DNA from: Microvirga zambiensis WSM3693
GTDB lineage: Bacteria; Pseudomonadota; Alphaproteobacteria; Rhizobiales; Beijerinckiaceae
Direction of reading: 5' to 3'
DNA length: 64,000 nucleotides
Assembly: GCF_016735695.1 (NCBI RefSeq)
Contig: NZ_JAERQD010000018.1
Span: 1 to 64,000, forward strand
The notes under the pieces were generated by a model. The model saw nothing but the letters and a program-made list of their open reading frames with translations. It did no database searches and had not been told where the DNA came from. Numbering within the stretch: position 1 is the first letter of the stretch; every line of letters begins with the position of its first letter. Position numbers and translations under genes: made by a program. This document shows positions 47,047 to 56,816 of the stretch, one piece after another.

Positions 47047-47349
47047 TCAGTCCACATAGACCCGACGGCCGGCGACGACCGAGCGGCAGCGCTCGACGGG
47101 GCGGCGAACGACGACGCCGTTGCGACGGACGCGCTCTTCCATCACCGTGCGGCAGACGGTGCGGGTCCGGGCCGGGCGCACCACGCGGCGCTCGACGATG
47201 CGCTCGCGGTAGCGAGGCGCGTAATGCCGCTCCTGCGAGACGCGGACGCCTGAGGGACCGAATCGCACGTCCACACCCTGAGCCGACGCCGCATTGGCAC
47301 TGAGAACCACCAGCCCGGCCGCAGCCAGGATACCGAACACCTTACGCAT
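47047..47349 (-). CDS. Small exported Arg/Val-rich protein
   Basis: 100 aa. A signal peptide (LAAAGLVVLSANAASAQ) is followed by a very basic, repetitive mature part (RYRERIVERRVVRPARTRT) with two cysteines in VCRTVMEERV and VERCRSV. Similar short exported proteins are common in Hyphomicrobiales, but no function is known to me. Confidence 0.75.
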   Translation of the reverse strand: MRKVFGILAAAGLVVLSANAASAQGVDVRFGPSGVRVSQERHYAPRYRERIVERRVVRPARTRTVCRTVMEERVRRNGVVVRRPVERCRSVVAGRRVYVD

Positions 47350-47470
47350 TGTTACCTCGTTAAACTTTCACTATCCGGGGCTGTTAACGGCGCAGGGAGG
47401 AAGGCGTTCCGTTGCGAAGCGGCTTTCGAATGTTCATGCTTAAGGGACGATGAAGAGCGAGGAGGGATCC

Positions 47471-47746
47471 ATGAGCGACCGGGACAGGGAAACCCGCGAG
47501 GCCGCCGAGGCCCGCGAAGCGCTGGAGCGCGTCCAGCGGGATACGGAAACTCTCGGCTCCTCGGCGCTTGCGCGGATGGGCCGGCAGGCCGGCGATCATT
47601 TCGGGGCCAAGGACGCCGTCGGTGCGGCCGAGGGCGGCGGCACCGATCCGATCGAGCTCTGGGGAAGGCGCATCGGCCGCGCCCTGTCGTTGATCGGCGT
47701 CGTCATCCTCACCATCTGGCTTCTGGTCCAGCTGAGGATCCTCTGA
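47471..47746 (+). CDS. Hypothetical protein with one C-terminal membrane helix
   Basis: 91 aa from ATG 47471, preceded by a strong AGGAGGG. Charged helical N-terminal half (RDRETREAAEAREALERVQR) and a C-terminal helix (LSLIGVVILTIWLLVQL). It lies five bases before the zincin gene and is likely cotranscribed with it. No family recognised. Confidence 0.72.
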   Translation: MSDRDRETREAAEAREALERVQRDTETLGSSALARMGRQAGDHFGAKDAVGAAEGGGTDPIELWGRRIGRALSLIGVVILTIWLLVQLRIL

Positions 47747-47750
47747 CGTC

Positions 47751-48158
47751 ATGACATCGATCGCCAATCTCCAGGCCCCCTCCCTCGACGATCTCGAGGC
47801 GCTCGCGCGCGATGCCTATGCGCGCCTGCCGGAGGCGTTCCGCCGGCTCTGCGAGGGCGTGGTGATCCGGGTCGAGGATTTTCCCGACGACGAGACGATG
47901 GAGGAGATGGGCTGCGAGACGCCCTTCGACCTGCTCGGCCTCTTTCGCGGCATCGGCCTCGCCCAGGGCGGCGCGATGATGCAGACGGGCCAGTTCCCGA
48001 ACATGGTCTGGCTCTACCGCCGCCCGATCCTCGATTACTGGGCCGAGCACGAGGAGAGCCTCGGATCCATCGTCACCCACGTCCTGGTACACGAGATCGG
48101 CCACCATTTCGGCCTCTCCGACGAGGACATGGAGGCGATCGAGGCCGCGGCGGGGTGA
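47751..48158 (+). CDS. Zincin-like metallopeptidase family protein (DUF1025)
   Basis: 135 aa. The C-terminal HEIGHHFGLSDEDM is an HExxH zinc site with a third acidic ligand likely; the N-terminal part (LARDAYARLPEAFRRLCEG, FDLLGLFRGI) is typical of this short family, which lacks known substrates. Downstream of the small membrane protein. Confidence 0.88.
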   Translation: MTSIANLQAPSLDDLEALARDAYARLPEAFRRLCEGVVIRVEDFPDDETMEEMGCETPFDLLGLFRGIGLAQGGAMMQTGQFPNMVWLYRRPILDYWAEHEESLGSIVTHVLVHEIGHHFGLSDEDMEAIEAAAG

Positions 48159-48263
48159 GCCTGAGGCTACCATCGCACTCACGCTGCGCCACTTAGTCCT
48201 GCTCCACGACAAACCGGCTCGCCGCCCGGCGGCCGCGATCCGTCCCTAGGGAGGAGAGGCTTC

Positions 48264-49997
48264 ATGGCGAAGAATGTGGCGGAACAATTCGTCGAGATCC
48301 TCGCCGCTGCAGGCGTAAAGCGCGTCTACGGCATCGTCGGCGACAGCCTCAACGGTCTCACGGACGCTATCCGCCGCCAGGGCGGGATCGAGTGGATCCA
48401 CGTGCGGCATGAGGAGGTGGCAGCCTTCGCCGCCGGCGCCGAGGCGCATCTGACCGGCGAGCTTGCGGTCTGCGCCGGCAGCTGCGGGCCGGGCAACCTG
48501 CATCTCATCAACGGCCTCTTCGATTGCCACCGCTCGCGGGTGCCCGTGCTCGCCATCGCGGCGCATATTCCCTCGCCCGAGATCGGCAGCGGCTATTTCC
48601 AGGAGACGCATCCGGAAAATCTGTTTCGGGAATGCAGCCATTACTGCGAACTGATTTCCGCTCCCAGCCAGATGCCGCGCATGCTCGAGACCGCGATCCG
48701 CACGGCGAGGGCGAAGGGCGGCGTATCGGTGCTGGTGATCCCCGGCGACGTCGCGCTGCAGCCGGCCGCGGCGCCCGCGACCAAGTTCGAAGGCCTGCTG
48801 CCCTCGGCTCCCGTCGTCGCGCCGGCTGCGGAGGATCTCGATCGCCTCGCGTCCCTGCTCAACGAGGGCAAGCGCGTCACGATCCTGTGCGGTTCCGGCT
48901 GCGCCGGCGCCCATGACGAGCTGATGGCGCTCGGCGAGCGTCTTCAGGCGCCCATGGTGCATGCGATGCGCGGCAAGGAGCACGTGGAATGGGACAATCC
49001 CTACGATGTCGGCATGACCGGGCTGATCGGCTTCTCGTCGGGCTATTACGCCATGTGCGATTGCGACGTGCTGCTGATGCTCGGCACCGACTTCCCCTAT
49101 CGTCAGTTCTATCCGGACGGCGCCAAGGTGCGCATCGCGCAGGTCGATCTGAGGGGTGAGAATATCGGCCGCCGCGTGCCCGTCGATGTCGGCGTCGTCG
49201 GCGATGTGCGTGCGACATTGGCGGCCCTGTCGCCTCTGCTCGTGCAGAAGACAGACGATGCGCATCTCGCCCAGGCGCGGAAGCATTATGCCAAGGCGCG
49301 CGAATCCCTCGATGAACTCGCCGAAGGCACACCGGGCAAGCGGCCGATCCATCCGCAGCAGGTGGCCAAAGCGATCAGCGACCGGGCGGCGGAGGATGCG
49401 GTGTTCACCTGCGATGTCGGCCTGCCCGTCGTCTGGGCTGCGCGCTATCTCGCCATGAACGGCAAGCGCCGGCTCGTCGGCTCGTTCTGGCATGGCTCGA
49501 TGGCGAATGCGATGGCGCAGGGGATCGGCGCCCAGGCTGCCTTCCCCGGAAGACAGGTGGTCTCGCTCTCCGGCGACGGCGGCTTCGCAATGCTGATGGG
49601 CGATCTCCTCACCCTGTCGCAGCAGAAGCTGCCGGTGAAGATCGTGGTGTTCAACAACGGGACGCTGGGCTTCGTCGAGCTCGAGCAGAAATCCACCGGC
49701 TTCCTCGATTTCGGCACCGAGCTGCAGAACCCGAACTTCGCCGGCATGGCCGAGGCCATCGGCATCCGCGGGATCAGGCTCGAGGATCCGGGCGAGGTGG
49801 AGGAGGGGATCGCCGCGGCGCTTGCCCATGACGGGCCGGTTCTGGTCGATGCGGTGGTCAACCGCGCGGAGCTCGCCATGCCGCCCTCGGTGACGTTGGA
49901 CATGGCGAAGGGCTTCACCCTCTACATGGTGAAGGCGATCCTGAGCGGCCGCGGCGATGAGGTCTACGATCTCGCCAAGACGAATCTCTGGCGTTGA
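48264..49997 (+). CDS. poxB: Pyruvate dehydrogenase (ubiquinone)-type ThDP enzyme
   Basis: 577 aa. Three-domain ThDP enzyme: [10 protein letters not shown] and [20 protein letters not shown] with the activating glutamate, a central FAD/CoA-fold domain, and a C-terminal ThDP motif [17 protein letters not shown] ... NNG. The CAGSCGPGN segment and length fit PoxB, which oxidises pyruvate to acetate and CO2 with electrons to ubiquinone at the membrane. Acetolactate synthase or a related decarboxylase is less likely. SD AGGAGAGG. Confidence 0.9.
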   Translation: MAKNVAEQFVEILAAAGVKRVYGIVGDSLNGLTDAIRRQGGIEWIHVRHEEVAAFAAGAEAHLTGELAVCAGSCGPGNLHLINGLFDCHRSRVPVLAIAAHIPSPEIGSGYFQETHPENLFRECSHYCELISAPSQMPRMLETAIRTARAKGGVSVLVIPGDVALQPAAAPATKFEGLLPSAPVVAPAAEDLDRLASLLNEGKRVTILCGSGCAGAHDELMALGERLQAPMVHAMRGKEHVEWDNPYDVGMTGLIGFSSGYYAMCDCDVLLMLGTDFPYRQFYPDGAKVRIAQVDLRGENIGRRVPVDVGVVGDVRATLAALSPLLVQKTDDAHLAQARKHYAKARESLDELAEGTPGKRPIHPQQVAKAISDRAAEDAVFTCDVGLPVVWAARYLAMNGKRRLVGSFWHGSMANAMAQGIGAQAAFPGRQVVSLSGDGGFAMLMGDLLTLSQQKLPVKIVVFNNGTLGFVELEQKSTGFLDFGTELQNPNFAGMAEAIGIRGIRLEDPGEVEEGIAAALAHDGPVLVDAVVNRAELAMPPSVTLDMAKGFTLYMVKAILSGRGDEVYDLAKTNLWR

Positions 49998-50105
49998 TGG
50001 CCGTGCAATCCTGCCGCGACCATCGTTGGCCTAGCGGTGGCGAGAAGCCTTTGATAAGAGGCACCTGACAGCGGCGAGGCGGCCGCCTTCAGGGATGTGA
50101 GGACC

Positions 50106-50708
50106 ATGGACAAGTTCACCGTGCTGGAAAGCGTCGCGGCGCCGCTGCGGATCATCAATATCGACACCGATATGATCATCCCCAAGCAGTACCTGAAGAC
50201 GATCAAGCGTACGGGACTCGGCACCGGCCTGTTCTCGGAGATGCGCTACCGCGAGGACGGCACGGAGAACCCGGATTTCGTGCTCAACCAGCCGGCCTAT
50301 CGCAAGGCCAACATCCTGGTGGCGGGCGATAATTTCGGCTGCGGCTCGTCGCGCGAGCATGCTCCCTGGGCGCTGCTCGATTTCGGCATCCGCTGCGTGA
50401 TCTCCACCAGCTTCGCCGACATCTTCTACAACAACTGTTTCCAGAACGGGATCCTGCCGATCAAGGTTTCGCCGGAAGACCTGGAAAAGCTCTTCGACGA
50501 TGCAGAGCGCGGCGCCAACGCCACGCTCACCATCGACCTGGAGCGCCAGGAGATCCGCGGCCCCGACGGCGGCACGGTCACCTTCGACATCGACCCGTTC
50601 AAGAAGCATTGCCTGCTCAACGGCCTCGACGGCATCGGCCTGACCATGGAAAAGGCGCCCGCCATCGACGCCTTCGAGAAGAAGCTCTCCGAGCGCGCCT
50701 GGGCTTAA
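50106..50708 (+). CDS. leuD: 3-isopropylmalate dehydratase small subunit
   Basis: 200 aa from ATG 50106 ([16 protein letters not shown]). Swivel domain: [16 protein letters not shown], then the substrate-recognition segment [17 protein letters not shown] and [17 protein letters not shown]. Pairs with LeuC. The ~3.6 kb between leuC and leuD holds four unrelated small genes and poxB. Confidence 0.97.
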   Translation: MDKFTVLESVAAPLRIINIDTDMIIPKQYLKTIKRTGLGTGLFSEMRYREDGTENPDFVLNQPAYRKANILVAGDNFGCGSSREHAPWALLDFGIRCVISTSFADIFYNNCFQNGILPIKVSPEDLEKLFDDAERGANATLTIDLERQEIRGPDGGTVTFDIDPFKKHCLLNGLDGIGLTMEKAPAIDAFEKKLSERAWA

Positions 50709-50716
50709 ATGCTTCA

Positions 50717-50816
50717 GTGTCATCCCCGGCGGCCGTAAGGCCGGGAAGGGGATCCATGGCGTTGAGCATGGACGTGGATTCCCTTCCCTTCCGCTTCGCT
50801 TCGGCCGGGAATGACA
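50717..50816. repeat. Family B-like repeat between leuD and a cupin gene
   Basis: GTGTCATCCCCGGCGGCCGT ... TTCCGCTTCGGCCGGGAATG and ACAGG. Arms pair imperfectly; the spacer has ATCCATGGCGTTGAGCATGG. Confidence 0.65.
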
Positions 50817-50827
50817 GGAGGGTGGAG

Positions 50828-51202
50828 ATGACACAGGGCAAGCCACGGATTCTCAGCCGCGCCGATTGGGCGACTCATCCCGATCTGTTCTGGAAGGGCC
50901 ATGTGGAGGGGCATCGGCTCGGCACCGGCGTGACCGTGCTCTTCTATGCCACGGAAGAGGTCGGAGGTGGCCCGAAATGGCATGTCCACCCCTACGATGA
51001 GATCTTCATCATCCGCGAGGGGCGGGCGCTCTTCACCGTCGGCGACGAGCGCTTCGAATGCGAGACGGGCCAGGTCGTTCTCGGGCCCGCCAACGTTCCG
51101 CACAAATTCGTCAATCTCGGCCCCGGGCGGCTGGAGACCACCGACGTCCACGTCAGCGACCGCTGGATCCAGACGAACCTTCCCGATCCCGAGCTTGGCT
51201 GA
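50828..51202 (+). CDS. Cupin-domain protein
   Basis: 124 aa from ATG 50828 (GGAG close upstream). A single conserved cupin barrel: GGPKWHVHPYDEIFIIREG with the His/His/Glu metal triad and VVLGPANVPHKFVNLG with the second-motif His. Small cupins can be isomerases, dioxygenases or regulators; role unknown. The start is set by the repeat that precedes it. Confidence 0.87.
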   Translation: MTQGKPRILSRADWATHPDLFWKGHVEGHRLGTGVTVLFYATEEVGGGPKWHVHPYDEIFIIREGRALFTVGDERFECETGQVVLGPANVPHKFVNLGPGRLETTDVHVSDRWIQTNLPDPELG

Positions 51203-51255
51203 AGAGCCCCGAGGTCGAAGCGCTGCACGCGATGAACCCTGGCAACGCTGTCCCA

Positions 51256-51369
51256 CCACGTCATCACGTCCCCGGACTTGATCCGGGGATCGGTGCCGGT
51301 GATCTCGCTTAGGAAAAGCGCTGCGTTTCACGGCATCGGGATAGCCGGGACGAGCCCGGCCATGACGTG
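51256..51369. repeat. Palindromic repeat, family A (copy 9)
   Basis: CACGTCATCACGTCCCCGGA ... CGGGGATCGGTG, spacer, then CGGGACGAGCCCGGCCATGACG. It carries the nested GTCCCCGGACTTGATCCGGG hairpin also found in copies 5 and 8. It fills most of 51203-51456. Confidence 0.85.
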
Positions 51370-51456
51370 ACGAGGCAGGACAGCCCAATCTAACGAAAGC
51401 GTGAGCAGCCGCTCCGTTTTCACAAGATTAACCAAATTTCCTGCAAGGTGCGGGGC

Positions 51457-52647
51457 ATGAAGCACGTTTTTGCCCCCGTTCTCCTCGCTCTCGCCGCCCT
51501 CGGCCTCGCGACCCCGGCCTCGGCCCAGGCGGATTTCGGCTCCTGCCTCGCCTCCCTGCGCAGCCAGGCCGCCGCCAAGGGCGTGTCGGCCCAAGCCTTC
51601 GACGTCGCGACCCGCGGCGTCACGCCGGATCTGTCGATCCTCGACCTCATGAGCAACCAGCCGGAGTTCAAGACGCCGATCTGGGACTATCTTGCCGCCC
51701 TCGTCGACGAGGAGCGCGTGCAGGACGGCCGCACCGCCATGCGGCAATGGGGGCAGGCGCTCGCCGCGGCCGAGGCGCGCTTCGGCGTCGACCGCCATGC
51801 GATCGCCGGCGTCTGGGGTGTGGAATCGAATTTCGGCAAGGATATCGGGGGAAGGCCGCTCGTGCAGTCGCTCACGACGCTCGTCTGCTACGCGCCGCGC
51901 CGCAACGAGTATTTCAAGGGCGAGCTGATGGCGACGCTCAAGATCGTGCAGGACGGGGACATCAACCCGGCGAATTTGCGCGGCTCCTGGGCCGGCGCCT
52001 TCGGCCATACCCAGTTCATGCCCTCGACCTTCCAGCGCCTCGCCGTCGACGGCGACGGGGACGGGCACCGGGACATCATGACCTCCGTGCCGGACGCGGT
52101 GCATTCCACCGCCAACTTCCTGAAGAAAGCCGGCTGGGTGAACGGGCTGCCCTGGGGCTATGAGGTGCGCCTGCCGCAAAACTTCAATTCGGGTCTCGCC
52201 GGGCGCAGGAACAAGAAGCCGCTCGCCACCTGGGCCGCCATGGGCGTGACCCGGATCGACGGGCGCCCGCTCTCGGGCAATTACGCCGCCGGCATCCTCA
52301 TCCCGGCCGGCGTGAACGGCCCGGCCTTCGTCGTCACCAAGAATTTCGATGCGGTCTATTCCTACAACGCTGCCGAATCCTACGGGCTCGCCATCGCGCT
52401 CCTCGGTGACCGCCTGAAAGGTCTGTCCGGCATCCAGGCGGCCTGGCCGACCGACGATCCGCCGCTCTCGCGCGCCCAGCGCCGCGAATTGCAGCAGCTC
52501 CTCACCGCCCGCGGCTACGATGTGGGCGAGCCGGACGGCAAGATCGGCGCCAAGACCCGCGAAGCCATCAAGGACGTGGAGCGCCGCATCGGTCTCGAAC
52601 CGCGCGGCCGGCCCGGCGGAAAGGTGCTGCAGGCGCTGCGGGGGTAA
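51457..52647 (+). CDS. MltB-type lytic murein transglycosylase
   Basis: 396 aa from ATG 51457 (MKHVFAPVLLALAALGLA), signal peptide ending AQA. SLT_2 domain with the catalytic glutamate in GVWGVESNFGKDIG, SWAGAFGHTQFMPSTF and DGDGHRDIM, then a C-terminal peptidoglycan-binding domain (LTARGYDVGEPDGKIGAKTRE). It cleaves the glycan strand to a 1,6-anhydro end in the periplasm. Confidence 0.93.
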   Translation: MKHVFAPVLLALAALGLATPASAQADFGSCLASLRSQAAAKGVSAQAFDVATRGVTPDLSILDLMSNQPEFKTPIWDYLAALVDEERVQDGRTAMRQWGQALAAAEARFGVDRHAIAGVWGVESNFGKDIGGRPLVQSLTTLVCYAPRRNEYFKGELMATLKIVQDGDINPANLRGSWAGAFGHTQFMPSTFQRLAVDGDGDGHRDIMTSVPDAVHSTANFLKKAGWVNGLPWGYEVRLPQNFNSGLAGRRNKKPLATWAAMGVTRIDGRPLSGNYAAGILIPAGVNGPAFVVTKNFDAVYSYNAAESYGLAIALLGDRLKGLSGIQAAWPTDDPPLSRAQRRELQQLLTARGYDVGEPDGKIGAKTREAIKDVERRIGLEPRGRPGGKVLQALRG

Positions 52648-52713
52648 GCTCGCGCGCTCGATCAGCGATCAGGCAGGTTGCAAGGCCTGTGAGTTTGGGA
52701 GTGTACTGTCCCC

Positions 52714-53454
52714 ATGCTCATTGCCCTCCTCACCGATATCCACGGCAACCGCGAGGCGTTGTCGGCCTGCCTTGCCCATACGCGTCTCATCGGCGTCGAC
52801 CGGCTGATCTTCCTCGGCGACTTCGTCGGCTACGGCGCCGATCCGGCCTGGGTCGTCGATCAGGTCAGGGGATTGGTGGACAAGGGCGCGATTGCGCTTC
52901 TCGGCAACCACGATGCGGCCATCGACGGCTCCGACGAGGACATGAACAGCGTCGCCCGCGAGGCGATCCGCTGGACGCGCAATCAGCTCGGGCTCGAGCA
53001 GCGCCGCTTCCTCGCCGACCTTCCGCTCATCCATGAGGAAGGCAGCGTTCTCTATGTTCATGCCAACGGCTACGCGCCGCGCAATTGGGACTACATGTCG
53101 GGCCCCATGGAGGCGATCCGGCATTTTTCACGGGTCGACGCGCACATCACCTTCTGCGGCCATGTGCATGTGCCCATGCTCTACCACATGAGCACCACCG
53201 CCAAGGTGGGCGCCTTCTCGCCGGTGGGCGACAACGACATCCCGCTTCTGCCGAGCCGCACCTGGCTCGCGGTGATCGGCGCCGTCGGGCAGCCGCGCGA
53301 CGGGGTGCCGGCCGCGAACTATGCCGTCTTCGACACGGCCCGCCAGACCCTGCGCTACCTGCGCGTGCCCTACGACAATGCGACGGCCGCCCGGAAGGTG
53401 CGGGAGGCGGGCCTGCCGGAAAAGCTGGCGCTGCGCCTCGAAGAGGGGCGGTAG
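52714..53454 (+). CDS. Calcineurin-like metallophosphoesterase
   Basis: 246 aa. Metal-site motifs in order: TDIHGN, GDFVGYG, GNHDA, YVHAN and CGHVHVPML. This is the YfcE/ApaH-like branch and may be a phosphodiesterase or a protein phosphatase. Three bases separate its stop from the kinase-USP gene, so the two are probably one operon; a phosphatase/kinase pair acting on a shared target is inference. Confidence 0.9.
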   Translation: MLIALLTDIHGNREALSACLAHTRLIGVDRLIFLGDFVGYGADPAWVVDQVRGLVDKGAIALLGNHDAAIDGSDEDMNSVAREAIRWTRNQLGLEQRRFLADLPLIHEEGSVLYVHANGYAPRNWDYMSGPMEAIRHFSRVDAHITFCGHVHVPMLYHMSTTAKVGAFSPVGDNDIPLLPSRTWLAVIGAVGQPRDGVPAANYAVFDTARQTLRYLRVPYDNATAARKVREAGLPEKLALRLEEGR

Positions 53455-53457
53455 CGC

Positions 53458-54882
53458 ATGCGCTGGCGCCTCAGCCCCGGAACGGAGATCGACGGGTTCA
53501 CGCTTCTCGAACATCTCGGCACCGGCGGCATGGCGCAGCTCTGGGCGGTCACCCGGGAAGGCGATCCGACGCCGCTGGTCATGAAGATCCCGCTGCTCGT
53601 CGACAGCGACGATCCCCTGCCCATCGTCTGTTTCGAGACCGAGCAGATGATCATGCCGCGCCTTTCGGGCGTGCACGTGCCCCGTTTCGTGGCGACCGGT
53701 CCGCTCGAGCCGATGCCCTACATCGTCATGGAGCGGATCCCCGGCGAATCGCTCAAAAAACATCTCGACGCGGTGCCGCTGCCCTGGCCCGAGGTCGTCA
53801 CTATCGGCGCGAAGGTGGCGCATGCGCTGCACGACCTCCATCGGCAGCATGTGATCCATCTCGACGTGAAGCCGAGCAACGTGATGATCCGCGAGACCGG
53901 CGAGGCGGTTCTCATCGATTACGGCTTCGCCCGCCACGAGCGCCTGCCGGACCTTCTGGCCGAGGAGTTCCGCGAGCCCTTCGGGACGACGCCCTACATG
54001 GCGCCGGAACAGGTGCTGCAGGATCGGGCGGATCCGCGCAGCGATCTCTTCGCGCTCGGCGTGATGCTGTATTTCTTCGTTACGGGAAAGCGCCCCTTCG
54101 GCAATCCGCGCGGCGGCCAGATCCGCAGCCGCCTGTGGCGCGATCCGGTGCCGCCGCGGGCACTCGCCCCGGATTGCCCGCCCTGGCTGCAGGAGGTGAT
54201 CCTGCGCTGCCTCGAGGTCGATCCGCAGGATCGCTATGCCACCGCGGCCCTGCTCGCGCTCGACCTGGAAAATCCTGCGCATGTGAAGCTCACGGAGCGT
54301 GCCGCACGCCTGGAACGGGACGGCGGGGTGAAGACGTTCCGGCGCTGGCTCAAGGCGCGAAAGGCTCAGCCTCTCGAGGCACCCAACATCGCGGGCCAAT
54401 TGTCCCGTGCGCCCATCGTGCTCGTGGCCATCGATCTGTCGCCCGGAGCCGAGGATCTCGCCGAGGCCCAGCGCCTGATGATCGGGCGGATCCTGTCCAT
54501 CGAGGGCGAGGCGCGCATCGCCTGCGTCAATGTCCTGAAAACCTCCCGCATCGCGGTGGATATCCTGGAGGACGAGGAGGGGAGGAGCCTGCATGTCCAA
54601 CGCCTCGTGCAGCTCAGGCATTGGGGCGCCACGCTCGACATCCCGAGCGAGAGGATCTCCTACAGCGTGCTGGAGGCGCCTGACCCGGCGGCGGCCCTCG
54701 TCGATTATGCCCGCCGCAACAATGTCGATCACATCGTGATCGGTGCGCGCGCCTCCTCGGCGCTCCGGCGCTATCTCGGCAGCGTCTCGTCCCAGGTGGT
54801 GGCGGAAGCCCCCTGTTCGGTGACCGTGGTGCGGACGCCGAGGGACCGGCGGATGGCGGATATTTCCGGCGAATTCGCCTAA
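53458..54882 (+). CDS. Ser/Thr protein kinase fused to universal stress protein domain
   Basis: 474 aa. Residues ~12-272: Hanks-type kinase with GTGGMA (21-26), invariant lysine K43 in VMKIP, catalytic loop HLDVKPSN (134-141, HLD in place of HRD), DYG (154-156, in place of DFG) and GTTPYMAPEQVLQ. Residues ~318-462: a UspA domain (VLVAIDLSPGAEDL, IVIGARASSALRRYLGSVSS) with the glycine-rich nucleotide site. No membrane helix, so cytoplasmic. The substitutions still leave the catalytic Asp, Lys and metal Asp in place. Role unknown; stress or nucleotide sensing by the USP part is inferred. Confidence 0.93.
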   Translation: MRWRLSPGTEIDGFTLLEHLGTGGMAQLWAVTREGDPTPLVMKIPLLVDSDDPLPIVCFETEQMIMPRLSGVHVPRFVATGPLEPMPYIVMERIPGESLKKHLDAVPLPWPEVVTIGAKVAHALHDLHRQHVIHLDVKPSNVMIRETGEAVLIDYGFARHERLPDLLAEEFREPFGTTPYMAPEQVLQDRADPRSDLFALGVMLYFFVTGKRPFGNPRGGQIRSRLWRDPVPPRALAPDCPPWLQEVILRCLEVDPQDRYATAALLALDLENPAHVKLTERAARLERDGGVKTFRRWLKARKAQPLEAPNIAGQLSRAPIVLVAIDLSPGAEDLAEAQRLMIGRILSIEGEARIACVNVLKTSRIAVDILEDEEGRSLHVQRLVQLRHWGATLDIPSERISYSVLEAPDPAAALVDYARRNNVDHIVIGARASSALRRYLGSVSSQVVAEAPCSVTVVRTPRDRRMADISGEFA

Positions 54883-54936
54883 CGGCCAACACGACAAATG
54901 CTTGCCAAGGCAAGGGTCGCGCGCCTAAACCCTCTC

Positions 54937-55105
54937 GGCATGGCCGGGACCGACCCGGCCATCCACGTCTTGCCTTCGCGTGAGATGCTCTCTTCCAAGA
55001 CCTCATCCTGAGGAGCAGACGAAGTCTGCGTCTCGAAGGAGGTTCCAGAGGGCACTGGATCCTCCTTCGAGACGGATTGCTCACGCAATCCTCCTCAGGA
55101 TGAGG
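54937..55105. repeat. Partial family A followed by family D cruciform repeat
   Basis: ATGGCCGGGACCGACCCGGCCAT (54940-54962) then family D at 55001-55105: outer arms CCTCATCCTGAGGAG and CTCCTCAGGATGAGG, with inner hairpins CAGAC-gaa-GTCTG, TCTCGAAGGAGG/CCTCCTTCGAGA and GGATTGC-tcac-GCAATCC. The four stems make a cloverleaf-like fold. It lies 58 bases upstream of leuB. Confidence 0.85.
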
Positions 55106-55163
55106 TTTGAGTTCGGTAAGACAGGGACGACGAAGCGAACAATCGAGCTGAGGACACTGCAAC

Positions 55164-56270
55164 ATGGCAACGCACAAGCTTCTCCTTCTCCCCGGCGACG
55201 GCATCGGCCCGGAGGTCATGCGCGAGGTCGAGAAGATTGTGGGCTGGTTCCGCAAGCGGGGCGTCGGCTTCGAGACCGAGACGGATCTCGTCGGCGGCTC
55301 GGCCTATGACGCGCACGGCGCGGCGATCTCGGAAGCGGCCATGGATCGCGCTCAGGCGGCAGACGCGGTGCTTTTCGGCGCCGTCGGCGGCGCGAAATGG
55401 GACACGGTTCCCTATGCGGTGCGTCCCGAGGCCGGCCTTCTCCGCCTGCGCAAGGATCTCGGCCTCTTTGCGAACCTACGTCCGGCGATCTGCTATCCGG
55501 CGCTCGCCGATGCCTCCTCGCTCAAGCGCGAAGTCGTCGAAGGCCTCGACATCATGATCGTGCGCGAGCTGACCGGCGGCGTCTATTTCGGCGAGCCGAA
55601 GGAGATCGTGACCCTGGAGGACGGCTCCCAGCGCGCCGTCGACACGCAGCTCTATCACACCCACGAAGTCGAGCGCATCGCGCGCGTCGCCTTCGATCTC
55701 GCGGGCAAGCGCCGCAACAAGGTCTCCTCGGCCGAAAAGTTCAACGTGATGAAGACCGGCGTGTTCTGGCGCCAGGTTGTCACCCGCATCCACAAGGCCG
55801 AGTTCTCGGACGTCCAGCTCGAGCACGTGCTCGCCGACAACTGCGCCATGCAGCTGGTGCGCAATCCGAAGCAGTTCGACGTGATCGTCACCGATAACCT
55901 GTTCGGCGACATTCTCTCCGACATCGCCGCCATGCTCACCGGATCGCTCGGCATGCTCCCTTCCGCATCGCTGAGCGCGGAGGATCCCACGACCGGCAAG
56001 CGCAAGGCGCTCTACGAGCCGGTGCACGGCTCCGCGCCGGACATCGCCGGCAAGGGCCTCGCCAACCCGATCGCCATGATCGGCTCCTTCGGCATGGCTC
56101 TGCGCTATTCCTTCAGCCTCACCGACGAGGCGGATCGCCTGGACAAGGCGATCGCCAGCGTGCTCGCCTCCGGCACCCGCACCAAGGACATCGCGGCGCC
56201 AGGCGCGAATGCGGTCGGCACGCAGGACGTGGGCGACGCCATCGTCAAGGAACTGGAAGCCCAGTCGTAA
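55164..56270 (+). CDS. leuB: 3-isopropylmalate dehydrogenase
   Basis: 368 aa. NAD-dependent oxidative decarboxylase of leucine synthesis. Landmarks: [59 protein letters not shown] and [20 protein letters not shown] with the substrate and metal residues, GTQDVG near the end. Monocistronic by appearance, with own terminator. Confidence 0.97.
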   Translation: MATHKLLLLPGDGIGPEVMREVEKIVGWFRKRGVGFETETDLVGGSAYDAHGAAISEAAMDRAQAADAVLFGAVGGAKWDTVPYAVRPEAGLLRLRKDLGLFANLRPAICYPALADASSLKREVVEGLDIMIVRELTGGVYFGEPKEIVTLEDGSQRAVDTQLYHTHEVERIARVAFDLAGKRRNKVSSAEKFNVMKTGVFWRQVVTRIHKAEFSDVQLEHVLADNCAMQLVRNPKQFDVIVTDNLFGDILSDIAAMLTGSLGMLPSASLSAEDPTTGKRKALYEPVHGSAPDIAGKGLANPIAMIGSFGMALRYSFSLTDEADRLDKAIASVLASGTRTKDIAAPGANAVGTQDVGDAIVKELEAQS

Positions 56271-56276
56271 AAAGCA

Positions 56277-56310
56277 AAAGCCCCGGGCCACGGCCCGGGG
56301 CTTTCTTTTT
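56277..56310 (+). terminator. Terminator of leuB
   Basis: AAAGCCCCGGGCC/GGCCCGGGGCTTT with a tight centre, followed by CTTTTT. Confidence 0.85.
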
Positions 56311-56320
56311 CAAAGGGTGA

Positions 56321-56665
56321 TTATCGGATCGAGCCCGTCACCCCGACATCCGGAACGCCGAACATGGGGAAGGGATTGCGCGATCCGACGTAAGGTCCGT
56401 TGGTGATCGGATCTGGCAGCGTGGCGACCCCGAAGCCCGCGCCGTTGGGAGCATAGGGCGGGGTCGACAGATAGGACTGGGCCTGACCATAGCCCGTATA
56501 GCCCGGATTGATCGAGCCGACCGGCACGACCGGCCCCGGATCGAGGAAGCTGCGGGGCTGGACGCGGAGAACGAGGGGGCGATCCCGGGTCTGTGCATCC
56601 GCCGCCACCGAAAGCGCGGTGAGCGCAGCCAATGAAGCCAAACCCAAAAGTGCGAAGCGGCGCAT
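56321..56665 (-). CDS. Hypothetical exported Gly/Pro/Tyr-rich protein
   Basis: 114 aa. Signal peptide (LLGLASLAALTALSVAADA, cut before QTRD) and a mature part rich in Pro, Gly, Asn, Tyr and Val (SINPGYTGYGQAQSYL, GSRNPFPMFGVPD) with no cysteine. Resembles short exported proteins of Hyphomicrobiales; function unknown. Divergent from the sulfite oxidase gene. Confidence 0.72.
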   Translation of the reverse strand: MRRFALLGLASLAALTALSVAADAQTRDRPLVLRVQPRSFLDPGPVVPVGSINPGYTGYGQAQSYLSTPPYAPNGAGFGVATLPDPITNGPYVGSRNPFPMFGVPDVGVTGSIR

Positions 56666-56780
56666 GGGTGAACCTCCAAGAATGGCGCATGGACCTTCAT
56701 GTTGTGCGCCGTCAACACGTGCAGATACCGTCGGATACTGTCAGAACAAGGCGAGGCTGTTAAAATGGTTCCGTCGAAGC

Positions 56781-56792
56781 GTAACGTTACGG
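56781..56792. promoter_or_regulatory. 12-base perfect palindrome upstream of sulfite oxidase
   Basis: CGTAACGTTACG, 25 bases before the start codon. It could bind a regulator; it has only 12 bases, so chance is not excluded. Confidence 0.35.
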
Positions 56793-56816
56793 TGGGCTTA
56801 AGAGGGGCAACGGCCG

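Noticed and set aside
48246..49829. Long minus-strand frame opposite poxB
   Set aside because: Shadow of a complete ThDP enzyme; no motif of its own.
53128..54897. Long minus-strand frame opposite the phosphoesterase/kinase pair
   Set aside because: Shadow; kinase and USP motifs are clear on the other strand.
55001..55105. Cloverleaf-like fold as a tRNA
   Set aside because: No T-loop or anticodon features and stems in the wrong sizes; belongs to a repeat family.
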